A DNA stretch of 64,000 nucleotides, taken from NCBI RefSeq assembly GCF_947488135.1, contig NZ_CANKYW010000008.1, positions 62,001 through 126,000 on the forward strand, read 5' to 3'. The stretch's first letter is position 1, and each line of letters opens with the position of its first letter. Both the position numbers and the translations under genes were made by a program. The notes under the pieces were generated by a model. That model did not search any database. It saw nothing but the letters and a program-made list of their open reading frames with translations, and had not been told where the DNA came from. Source of the stretch: an uncultured Marivita sp. (lineage in GTDB: Bacteria; Pseudomonadota; Alphaproteobacteria; Rhodobacterales; Rhodobacteraceae). Below are positions 54,997 through 62,441 of the stretch, one piece after another.

Positions 54997-55761
54997 TCAG
55001 AACCAGATCGCCCGGATCGGCATCCACAGCCCCATGAAGATCATCATCAGGTTCTCTGTGAGGGAGATGAAGCCAAGCGGAACCGAGCTATCCCCGCCAA
55101 CGCAGGCGCATTTCAGTTCTCTTTTGTCGATATACACCGCCTTGAACACGCTGATCGCGCCGACCGTTCCGATGAACAGGGCGACGGGTGCGGAAATCCA
55201 GAGCAGCGCGCCAGCGGTCATGAGCACGCCAGCCACGGCTTCGCCGAACGGATAGATCTTGCCATACCGCACCCATCTGCGCGCCAGCAGGTCATAATTC
55301 AGGAACATCGTCGAAAACCCTTCGACATCCTGCAACTTCTGGATCGCGAGTATGGCCATCGACAACGAGATGAACCATTCAAATGCGCGCAGTGTGAGGA
55401 GCGAGCCGTACTGGTGCCAGGACAGGCCCAGAGCCAAAAACGCCGCAACGGCAAAAATCGCGATGACGGGTTGATAGGTCGTGTCGCTTTGTTCGTCCTT
55501 GGGCGGATCGAGTTCGAAAAACACCCTGAGGTCTTCATACCCGCCGATCCGTTCGCCGCCGATAAAGGTCTGCGGTGTTGTGTCGACACCGTGCTTTTTC
55601 ATGAAAGCATCGGTTTCTTCGCGAGTTTCAAGCGGGTGATCTTCCACCTCAAAGCCCTGCCGCTCCAACAGGTCCTTCGATTTCAAACCAAACGGGCAAA
55701 GATGGCCGGGCATGACCATCCGGTAGAGTTTTGCCGTCTTACTGTCAGTGTCACGGGGCAT
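54997..55761 (-). CDS. Glutaredoxin-MauE fusion membrane protein
   Basis: A 254-residue two-domain protein. Residues about 10-85 are a glutaredoxin domain (HLCPFGLKSKDLLE with a single active Cys, DTTPQTFIGGERIGGYEDL as cis-Pro and GSH-binding loop). Residues about 95-250 are a four-span MauE/DoxX-like membrane module (YPFGEAVAGVLMTAGALLW; a Cys pair in LKCACVGGDSSVPLG). The layout suggests electrons or thiols passed across or into the membrane, as MauE-type proteins serve periplasmic maturation. It is cotranscribed with the DUF305 gene (12 bases). Confidence 0.8.
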   Translation of the reverse strand: MPRDTDSKTAKLYRMVMPGHLCPFGLKSKDLLERQGFEVEDHPLETREETDAFMKKHGVDTTPQTFIGGERIGGYEDLRVFFELDPPKDEQSDTTYQPVIAIFAVAAFLALGLSWHQYGSLLTLRAFEWFISLSMAILAIQKLQDVEGFSTMFLNYDLLARRWVRYGKIYPFGEAVAGVLMTAGALLWISAPVALFIGTVGAISVFKAVYIDKRELKCACVGGDSSVPLGFISLTENLMMIFMGLWMPIRAIWF

Positions 55762-55773
55762 GAGTGTTCTCCT

Positions 55774-56610
55774 TTATCCGGCGCATGTGTAACTGCCGCG
55801 GAATCCCGCCTCGTAGCTGGGTCCGGCGCTGACGATGAGGTCGGTGAGGTCTTCGTCCGTTTGTGCGATTTCTGCGGAGAGCGGACCTTGAGCGAACGCG
55901 TTTTCGCCCTGCGCTGTGAGGCGCACCAAGTCACCGCTGATCTTCATCGCGGCCACCGCCCCTTCATCGGTTTCACCCGTTACAAAGACGGCCGGGCTGT
56001 CCGACGTATAGGCAAAGCGACAGTTTCCTCCATTCGGGAAAACCGCTGCAATTTCGTCTTCGGTCATGAACTCTGGATCGACCTTCGACACAACCTCGGA
56101 TTCGAGCGCCTGTTGTGCGTCCACGATCTGGGCTTGCGTCTCACTCGGCGCGCGTGTCGCTTCACCGTTCGCGCTGATGTCAGCGATGAGGTAGCGCATT
56201 TCGGCGATTTCCTTGTCCTGCGCGTAGATGATGTCATCCGCCAGGCCGCGCACGCGCGGGTCGGTGATTTCGGCGCGCGTTGACGTCATGATGGCGATCG
56301 AATGGTGCGGGATCATGGCGCGCATATACGACCGGTCCTGAACGGTGAACTGGCCGCGCACCAACCAGAGGCTTGCCGCGAAAACCAGGATCGCGCCGAC
56401 AAAGATGGCGATGTTGGCCTTGGTGTTCGTGTACATGGACAACATGAAGGACAGCATGACCACCGCCATCGTCGCGCCCATCAGGAGAGCCATGTAAAGA
56501 CGGGTCTCCGAAAAGAAGATATGGCCCCAAAGGTAGGTGTTCAGGTACATCAGACCGAACATGATCACGGTCGACGTTCCGATCATCATGAAAAATCTTG
56601 AGTAGTGCAT
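55774..56610 (-). CDS. DUF305 protein with N-terminal membrane domain
   Basis: A 278-residue protein. Three hydrophobic spans at the N-terminus (FFMMIGTSTVIMFGLMYL; ALLMGATMAVVMLSFML; IAIFVGAILVFAASLWLV) precede a DUF305 helical domain with the metal-type motif MIPHHSIAIMTS and a second AEMRYLI helix. A Cys-containing C-terminal extension (GNCRFAYTSDSPAVF; GSYTCAG) is additional. DUF305 proteins are usual in copper loci. GGAGGAATG precedes the ATG; a CueR-type promoter lies just upstream. Confidence 0.85.
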   Translation of the reverse strand: MHYSRFFMMIGTSTVIMFGLMYLNTYLWGHIFFSETRLYMALLMGATMAVVMLSFMLSMYTNTKANIAIFVGAILVFAASLWLVRGQFTVQDRSYMRAMIPHHSIAIMTSTRAEITDPRVRGLADDIIYAQDKEIAEMRYLIADISANGEATRAPSETQAQIVDAQQALESEVVSKVDPEFMTEDEIAAVFPNGGNCRFAYTSDSPAVFVTGETDEGAVAAMKISGDLVRLTAQGENAFAQGPLSAEIAQTDEDLTDLIVSAGPSYEAGFRGSYTCAG

Positions 56611-56638
56611 TGTTCATTCCTCCAGCTACCAATCTGGA

Positions 56639-56669
56639 AATTAACGAGATTCCAGCGCTGGAGGGTTCC
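56639..56669 (-). promoter_or_regulatory. CueR-type promoter of the DUF305/glutaredoxin operon
   Basis: On the minus strand GGAACC (56669-56664), a 19-base spacer with CTCCAG-CG-CTGGAA, and TTAATT (56644-56639). The dyad and spacer fit the MerR type, though the -35 departs from TTGACC. A further TCCAG/CTGGA pair (56621-56637) lies between it and the ATG. Confidence 0.6.
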
Positions 56670-56787
56670 ATCGGCAATGCTTTTCGTAGCGATCGAGCAA
56701 CATTTCAGCGCAATTGCCGCTCCTCACCACTTCGTTTCTTTGCCCCACGCGCGGGCTGATTTCCCATGGGACCGAGGAGACCGAGCA

Positions 56788-57366
56788 ATGCAAAATCTCA
56801 CAAGACGAGAGCTGATGTTCGCCACGACCATGGGGCTTTTGCTGCCCACGGCAGCATCAGCCCACCAAAGGTTGCCGGACCGGTTTGAACCGCAATTGGT
56901 CAACACCCGTCGCAGACACTGGATGACCGGAGACATCCATGTCGTTCCCGACAGTTTCTTCCTTTATTTCATGCTCGAGAACGGCATGGCGATCCGGTAC
57001 GGGGTCGGGGTAGGGCGCAAAGGCTTGTACGAACCCGGTGAGTTCACGGTGGCCCGCAAGGCCGAATGGCCCTGGTGGCGACCAACAAACGCGATGATCC
57101 GCCGCGAGCCCGAAAAATACGCGAAGTACAAGGACGGGATGAAAGGCGGCCCGGATAACCCACTCGGTGCCCGGGCGCTGTATCTCTATGACGATGAGGG
57201 GCGAGATACCTATCTGCGTATTCATGGAACCAACGCTCCGGAAACCATCGGATCGGCCGTGTCGAATGGATGCGCGCGGTTGACGAATGAGCACGTAAAA
57301 GATCTGTACGATCGCGTGGAAATCGGCGCCCGCGTTTTCCTGTATCCAAAAGTGACAACGGCGTGA
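56788..57366 (+). CDS. L,D-transpeptidase (YkuD domain)
   Basis: A 192-residue exported enzyme. RRELMFATTMGLLLPTAASA is a Tat/Sec signal. The catalytic motif is RIHGTNAPETIG ... SNGCARL with the nucleophilic Cys, as in YkuD/ErfK enzymes that make 3-3 cross-links in peptidoglycan or attach proteins to it. ATG 56788 is used; the long frame upstream overlaps the CueR-type promoter and is not coding. A copper-island copy is notable because copper is known to inhibit E. coli L,D-transpeptidases. Confidence 0.87.
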   Translation: MQNLTRRELMFATTMGLLLPTAASAHQRLPDRFEPQLVNTRRRHWMTGDIHVVPDSFFLYFMLENGMAIRYGVGVGRKGLYEPGEFTVARKAEWPWWRPTNAMIRREPEKYAKYKDGMKGGPDNPLGARALYLYDDEGRDTYLRIHGTNAPETIGSAVSNGCARLTNEHVKDLYDRVEIGARVFLYPKVTTA

Positions 57367-57436
57367 GCACCGTCCTGTCGGCTTGAAGTCACCCGTCGGT
57401 CAATCGAATAAGGGCGGCCGGCCCGGATAGATTTGT

Positions 57437-57450
57437 CGCAAATTGTAACA
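57437..57450 (+). promoter_or_regulatory. Partial TACA-N6-TACA box upstream of EF-hand gene
   Basis: CGCAAATTGTAACA agrees with TACAAATGGTTACA (46467) at 10 of 14 positions, 110 bases before the EF-hand gene. Its weaker left half makes it a tentative member of the two-component regulon. The remaining gap 57367-57559 shows nothing else. Confidence 0.35.
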
Positions 57451-57559
57451 GGCACCCCCTGTGCGACCTGGCGATACAAAACATGCGTGCTCCCGCGTTT
57501 CGCGCCACCGAACACTCCCCATATGATGTGTATCGCAACACCGACACGAGGAGATCGAG

Positions 57560-58141
57560 ATGAAACGCAACACACTGCTCGCTGCAATGGCCATCGCCGC
57601 AACCGCACTTGGCACTGCCGCTTCGGCGCAATCCCATCACGGGCATGGGGGTCAACCGGGTGCCCAGGGCGGACCGGGCATGATGCAGAACGGGGGTCCG
57701 GGCATGATGGGGAACATGGGAGGCATGATGGACATGATGGCGCGCATGCACGGAAACATGATGGGTGGCGGCATGATGGGTGCAGGCATGGGTGGCGGCA
57801 TGATGCAAATGTTCGACGCCGATGGAGACGGCACAACCACGCCAGAAGAGATGCGCACGCAGCTTCAGACCAAGCTTACAGAATATGACAGCGACGGGGA
57901 TGGAAGCCTTTCGATTGCTGAATTCGAAGCCCTCCACAGCGCGATGATCCGCGAGATGATGGTGGATCGCTTCCAACATCTCGATGCTGACGGAGATGGC
58001 GCGGTGACGCCGGAAGAAATGGCGGCTCCGGCGGATAGGATGGAACGGATGCAGAATATGCGCTCGAACATGACGGAGGCTCCCGCTCGGCCTGGCAATG
58101 GTCAGGGTATGGGCGACGGTTCCATGATGCAGGACAATTGA
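57560..58141 (+). CDS. Exported EF-hand protein with Met-rich domain
   Basis: A 193-residue protein. The signal ends at ASAQ; HHGHGG follows. Residues 41-84 contain 18 Met among Gly (MMGN, GGMMDMM, NMMGGGMM), resembling Cu(I)-binding Met arrays. Three EF-hand loops start at Asp86 (DADGDGTTTPEE), Asp110 (DSDGDGSLSIAE) and Asp142 (DADGDGAVTPEE). The C-terminus is again Met/Gly-rich. A Ca-binding periplasmic copper buffer is a reasonable reading, but that is inference. Confidence 0.83.
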   Translation: MKRNTLLAAMAIAATALGTAASAQSHHGHGGQPGAQGGPGMMQNGGPGMMGNMGGMMDMMARMHGNMMGGGMMGAGMGGGMMQMFDADGDGTTTPEEMRTQLQTKLTEYDSDGDGSLSIAEFEALHSAMIREMMVDRFQHLDADGDGAVTPEEMAAPADRMERMQNMRSNMTEAPARPGNGQGMGDGSMMQDN

Positions 58142-58148
58142 TCCATTG

Positions 58149-58173
58149 GGTGCCGGGGTCTTGCTCCGGCACC
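58149..58173 (+). terminator. Hairpin after EF-hand gene
   Basis: GGTGCCGG (58149-58156) pairs with CCGGCACC (58166-58173), an 8-bp stem 8 bases past the stop, without a T-run. Confidence 0.45.
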
Positions 58174-58282
58174 TGACGTCGAAACGCCAGAACCAAGCGC
58201 GGCTGACACATTGAACCGAACCGTGGGCTGAATCGTTTGGCCTCGGTACGGCAACAGATTGAGACGAGGAAAGGAAAGTCCC

Positions 58283-58669
58283 ATGGCGTATACCTATGAT
58301 CGTATCCTGAAAGACGCCAACATTGATGAAGCTGAGACGCGTGTTCGAGAAGCGCTGGCAGACACAGGTTTCGGCGTTTTGACTGAGATTGATGTCAAAG
58401 CGACGATGAAAAAGAAGCTCGATGCAGATATTTCTCCGTACCGCATCTTGGGCGCCTGCAATCCGGGCATGGCACACAAGGCGATTGAGATCGAACCGCG
58501 CATCGGCGCGATGCTTCCCTGCAACGTCATCCTGCGCGAGGTGGACGGCGGTACCGAAGTCAGCGCAGTTGATCCGGTCGCTTCGATGCAAGCGGTGCAG
58601 AACGAAGACCTGCACGCTGTCGCAGGCGAAGTCCGCGATCTCCTGAAAAATGCTCTCGATGCCGCGTGA
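58283..58669 (+). CDS. DUF302-family protein
   Basis: A 128-residue soluble protein without signal. DUF302 features are visible: ALADTGFGVLTEIDVKATMKKKL, RILGACNPGMAHKAI (conserved Cys-Asn-Pro) and GAMLPCNVILRE. The function of DUF302 is unknown; genes of it are often near sulfur or metal-handling genes. ATG 58283 is chosen, since an in-frame start eight codons earlier lies within the GAGGAAAGGAAAG ribosome-site region. It stands alone at the right part of the island. Confidence 0.83.
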   Translation: MAYTYDRILKDANIDEAETRVREALADTGFGVLTEIDVKATMKKKLDADISPYRILGACNPGMAHKAIEIEPRIGAMLPCNVILREVDGGTEVSAVDPVASMQAVQNEDLHAVAGEVRDLLKNALDAA

Positions 58670-58911
58670 CCGCGGTGTGTTATTGTCGAGATGCCCTGTA
58701 GCATGTCGAGCGCCTCAACTGGTGCTCGACATATGTTCACGTGATCAAAAAGAGCTTTTGGATATGAGCAGGTTGGCATGTCGGGAGGTGACAGTCGACT
58801 ATCTCTTACGTTATCCTTTGGTTACATAATTATCATTACGCGCGCATCTGGTCCGAACGGGTCCGCGCTACCCTGACGTGCGACTTCTATTAGAAAACAA
58901 AAAGTTATCTA

Positions 58912-59139
58912 ATGGGAGTTTATGGCATTGGCGCTGTTTACACGCAACTTTCGCTGCAAGAACGCCGTAAGATTGAGAACTGGTGGCATGCAAAGGTGCC
59001 TGTCAGTGAGGTGGCACGCGTCCTCAAGCGCCACAAATCGATGATCTTCCGGGAGATCAAGCGCAAGTTCTGGACCTATGATGGAAAAACAACCCAACGA
59101 TATCTGCACTTCACCGTGAGTTCACCCCTATCCCCGTGA
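58912..59139 (+). pseudogene. IS30-family transposase, N-terminal fragment
   Basis: The first part encodes YTQLSLQERRKIENWWHAK and VSEVARVLKRHKSMIFREIK, the N-terminal HTH of IS30 transposases. Similarity stops near residue 51, and the rest of the frame (to 59139) is unrelated; no catalytic domain or inverted repeats were found nearby. It is a decayed IS remnant at the boundary between the copper island and the mrp operon. The 242-base gap before it (58670-58911) is AT-richer and holds no gene. Confidence 0.75.
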
Positions 59140-59226
59140 CCCCCGAATAACGAACCGAGGCTTTTACATCGCCCGCGTTTAACGATATTGCGCTCCGAGG
59201 CAATTCGGGTTGGACTAGCGGGTAAC

Positions 59227-62088
59227 ATGAGCACATCGGGCAACCTTCTTTTTCTTATCGCTTTGCTGCCGTTCATCGGCGCGCTTGTTCCCGGGCTCAT
59301 GATTCGAGCCGGGCGGAATGCCACGGCGACCTTCACGGCGGTTCCGACGGCACTGGCTCTGATCCTGCTTCTGACGATGGCGCCCGCGGTTCTGAACGGC
59401 GAAACGATCCAGGCCGAGATCGAATGGTTGCCGCAGCTTGGGCTGTCGGTGTCGTTCTTCCTTGATGGGCTGGGTCTTCTGTTTGCCTGCATGATCCTTG
59501 GTGTCGGGCTTCTGATCACGCTCTACGCGCGGTTCTACCTGTCGGGCGAGGATCCGGTCGGGCAGTTCTACACCTACCTGTTGCTGTTCCAGGGCGCGAT
59601 GCTGGGCATCGTCATTTCCGACAACATCCTGCTTTTGCTTGTGTTTTGGGAGCTGACATCGCTGTCGTCCTTCCTGTTGATCGGCTATTGGAAACACCTG
59701 CCCGAAGGCCGTCAGGGCGCGCGGATGGCGCTGGCTGTGACCGGCGCGGGCGGGTTGGCGATGATCGGCGGGATGCTGATCCTCGGCAATATCGCGGGCA
59801 GCTTCAACCTGACCGACATTCTGCAAGCGGGCGACGCGATCCGTGCGTCCGAGTGGTATCTGCCCGCGCTCATCCTGATCCTTTTGGGCGCGTTCACCAA
59901 ATCGGCGCAGTTCCCGTTCCACTTCTGGCTGCCGCACGCGATGGCCGCCCCTACCCCGGTGTCGGCTTATCTGCACTCGGCCACGATGGTGAAGGCGGGC
60001 GTGTTCCTGATGGCGCGCATGTGGCCGGTCCTTTCGGGCACGGATGCGTGGTTCTACATCGTGGCGACCACCGGTCTGGTCACGATGGTTCTGGGCGCGC
60101 TGATTGCGCTCTTCAAGGACGACCTCAAGGCGCTCCTGGCGTTCTCGACCGTCAGCCATCTGGGCTTGCTGACCATGCTGCTGGGCTTCGGGACCGAGGC
60201 GGCGGCGATTGCGGCGGTGTTTCACATCATCAACCACCTGACCTTCAAGGCGGCGCTCTTCATGACCGCCGGGATCATCGACCACGAAACCCACACGCGC
60301 GACATCAAGCGATTGGGCGGGTTGCGGCACGTCATGCCGCTGACCTTCCTGATCGGGACGGTCGCGGCGCTGTCGATGGCGGGGATACCGCTGTTCAACG
60401 GGTTCTTGTCGAAAGAGATGATGCTGGAGGAAGCGTCACATACCTATTGGGCGGGCAGCGCCTATGCGGTGCCGGTGCTCGCGACCATCGGTGCGCTTCT
60501 GTCGGTCGCGTATTCCTTCCGCTTCATCGGACACGTCTTCCTTGGCCCGGTGCGCGACGATTACCCGGCGAAACCGCATGATCCGCCCTTTGGGCTTTGG
60601 GCCGCGCCTGCGCTGCTGGTGATCCTTGTGGTGCTGATCGGTGTGATGCCGTTCTTGGCGGACGGGATCGTGGCCGCCGCCGCAAGTGCCGTGACAGGGG
60701 CCGAGCTCGATCCGCATCTCAAAATCTGGCACGGCGTCACGCCCGCGCTCTTCATGTCGATCATCGCGGTGGTCGGAGGTGCGGCGCTGCTGGCCCTGCA
60801 TGCACCGTTGGACCGCGCCTGGATCAAGGCACGCCGACCCGAGGCCAAGGCGATCTTCGACGGGCTTGTCGCGTCCATCGTCGGGCTGGCGCAACGTTTC
60901 ACCGCCGGTTCCCATAATGGCGCGATCAGCCGGTATCTTGCGATCTTCACCGTAACGTCCGTGGTGCTTGGGGCCATTGCCTTCATGGGCGGCGGCCTGT
61001 CCGCGCCGACGCGCGACATGCTTCCCATTCCGGCGGTGATCGCGGTGGGGTGGATCATGCTGATCGTCGCCACGATTTCGGTCGTGACGATGCACCATCA
61101 CCGCTTTCGTGCGCTGGTGCTGATCGGGATCATCGGCCTGACCATCTCGGCGGGCTTTGTCTATATGTCCGCGCCGGACCTCGCGCTCACCCAGATCTCG
61201 GTCGAGACGGTGACGATCATGTTGCTGCTGCTGGCGCTGCACTTCCTGCCCAAGGAAACCCCGAGGGAGAGCCCCATGGGCCTCAAGATCCGCGACGGTC
61301 TGATTGCTGTTGCGGCAGGCGCCGGTGTCGGCGGTCTGTCTTTCGCCTTCATGCAGCGCGACATCCCGACGATTTCGGATTTCCACATCGCCAACAGCTA
61401 TGAGGGCGGCGGCGGCACCAATGTGGTGAACGTGATCCTCGTGGATTTCCGAGGCTACGACACCTATGGCGAGATCATCGTTCTGGGGATCGCGGGGCTT
61501 TTGATCTACGCGCTGATGCACGCGCTGCTCGAAGGGCCTGCGGCGCGGCGTCTGCGCAACCGGGATTACGCGCAAGACAGGTCGCGCGACCGTCACCCGC
61601 TGATGATGGTGGTCGTCACCCGCGTTCTGATGCCGATTGCGCTCCTGGTGGGGATCTACATCTTCCTGCGCGGTCACAACCAACCCGGCGGCGGGTTCGT
61701 GGCGGGGCTTGTGGTGGCGATCGCGCTGCTCATGCAATACATGGCGTCGGGTTTTGCCTGGACGCAGGACAGACAGCGGATCGAGTATCACACTCTGATC
61801 GGGTTCGGCGTGATCATCGCCGGGCTGACAGGTGTCGGCGCCTGGGTGTTCGGCGCGCCGTTCCTCACCAGTTCATACACTTATGTCAACCTGCCCCCGA
61901 TCGAGGAATTCGAGCTGGCAACCGCCATGCTGTTCGATCTGGGCGTGTTCCTGACGGTGTTGGGCGCGGTGATGCTGATGCTCTATAGCCTGTCGCGGAT
62001 TGCGCGCTATGCGGGCAGCACGGTGAACGTCACACCAATGGATTACGATCCGGGCAGTCGGGTCGATGATGGTTCGGAGTCGACCTGA
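59227..62088 (+). CDS. mrpA: Na+/H+ antiporter subunit A fused to subunit B (MrpA/MrpB, PhaAB type)
   Basis: A 953-residue polytopic membrane protein. The MrpA core resembles complex I NuoL: LLLVFWELTSLSSFLLIGYW, KSAQFPFHFWLPHAMAAPTPVSAYLHSA, and the Lys/His residues of the proton path. The C-terminal quarter (LMPIALLVGIYIFLRGHNQPGGGFVAGL) is an MrpB domain, so A and B are fused as in alphaproteobacterial Pha systems. ATG 59227 is preferred to an in-frame TTG at 59188. Its stop overlaps mrpC (TGATG). It would exchange Na+ or K+ for H+. Confidence 0.92.
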   Translation: MSTSGNLLFLIALLPFIGALVPGLMIRAGRNATATFTAVPTALALILLLTMAPAVLNGETIQAEIEWLPQLGLSVSFFLDGLGLLFACMILGVGLLITLYARFYLSGEDPVGQFYTYLLLFQGAMLGIVISDNILLLLVFWELTSLSSFLLIGYWKHLPEGRQGARMALAVTGAGGLAMIGGMLILGNIAGSFNLTDILQAGDAIRASEWYLPALILILLGAFTKSAQFPFHFWLPHAMAAPTPVSAYLHSATMVKAGVFLMARMWPVLSGTDAWFYIVATTGLVTMVLGALIALFKDDLKALLAFSTVSHLGLLTMLLGFGTEAAAIAAVFHIINHLTFKAALFMTAGIIDHETHTRDIKRLGGLRHVMPLTFLIGTVAALSMAGIPLFNGFLSKEMMLEEASHTYWAGSAYAVPVLATIGALLSVAYSFRFIGHVFLGPVRDDYPAKPHDPPFGLWAAPALLVILVVLIGVMPFLADGIVAAAASAVTGAELDPHLKIWHGVTPALFMSIIAVVGGAALLALHAPLDRAWIKARRPEAKAIFDGLVASIVGLAQRFTAGSHNGAISRYLAIFTVTSVVLGAIAFMGGGLSAPTRDMLPIPAVIAVGWIMLIVATISVVTMHHHRFRALVLIGIIGLTISAGFVYMSAPDLALTQISVETVTIMLLLLALHFLPKETPRESPMGLKIRDGLIAVAAGAGVGGLSFAFMQRDIPTISDFHIANSYEGGGGTNVVNVILVDFRGYDTYGEIIVLGIAGLLIYALMHALLEGPAARRLRNRDYAQDRSRDRHPLMMVVVTRVLMPIALLVGIYIFLRGHNQPGGGFVAGLVVAIALLMQYMASGFAWTQDRQRIEYHTLIGFGVIIAGLTGVGAWVFGAPFLTSSYTYVNLPPIEEFELATAMLFDLGVFLTVLGAVMLMLYSLSRIARYAGSTVNVTPMDYDPGSRVDDGSEST

Positions 62089-62441
62089 TGGAGTTTCTCG
62101 TAGCAAGCGCAGTCGGAACGATGACGGCAGGCGGGGTGTACCTGCTACTGCGGCTCCGAACGTTTCCGGTCATCCTCGGGTTGGCACTCCTGTCCTACGC
62201 GGTCAACGTCTTCCTGTTTTCGAGCGGTCGTCTGGCCATTGATATGTCACCGATCCTGTCGAAATACGGAGAGGCCAGCTACACCGATCCCCTGCCCCAG
62301 GCGCTGGTTCTGACGGCCATCGTGATTTCGTTCGGCATGACGGCGGTTCTGGTGATGATCTCGCTCGGCGCATTCCTCGAAGCGGATAGCGACAAGATCG
62401 ACATCGACGAGACCGACGCGAATGAGGACGTCGCGAAATGA
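62088..62441 (+). CDS. mrpC: Na+/H+ antiporter subunit C
   Basis: A 117-residue NuoK-like membrane protein with three spans (SAVGTMTAGGVYLLLRL; FPVILGLALLSYAVNVFLF; QALVLTAIVISFGMTAVLV) and DPLPQALVLTAIVI, the conserved MrpC core. The C-terminal tail is acidic. It overlaps both neighbours (TGATG and ATGA), so expression is coupled to mrpA and mrpD. Confidence 0.92.
   Translation: MEFLVASAVGTMTAGGVYLLLRLRTFPVILGLALLSYAVNVFLFSSGRLAIDMSPILSKYGEASYTDPLPQALVLTAIVISFGMTAVLVMISLGAFLEADSDKIDIDETDANEDVAK

Noticed and set aside
60436-61791. Minus-strand frame (451 codons) opposite mrpA
   Set aside because: Antisense of hydrophobic codons gives His/Asp/Arg-rich sequence; no family resemblance.
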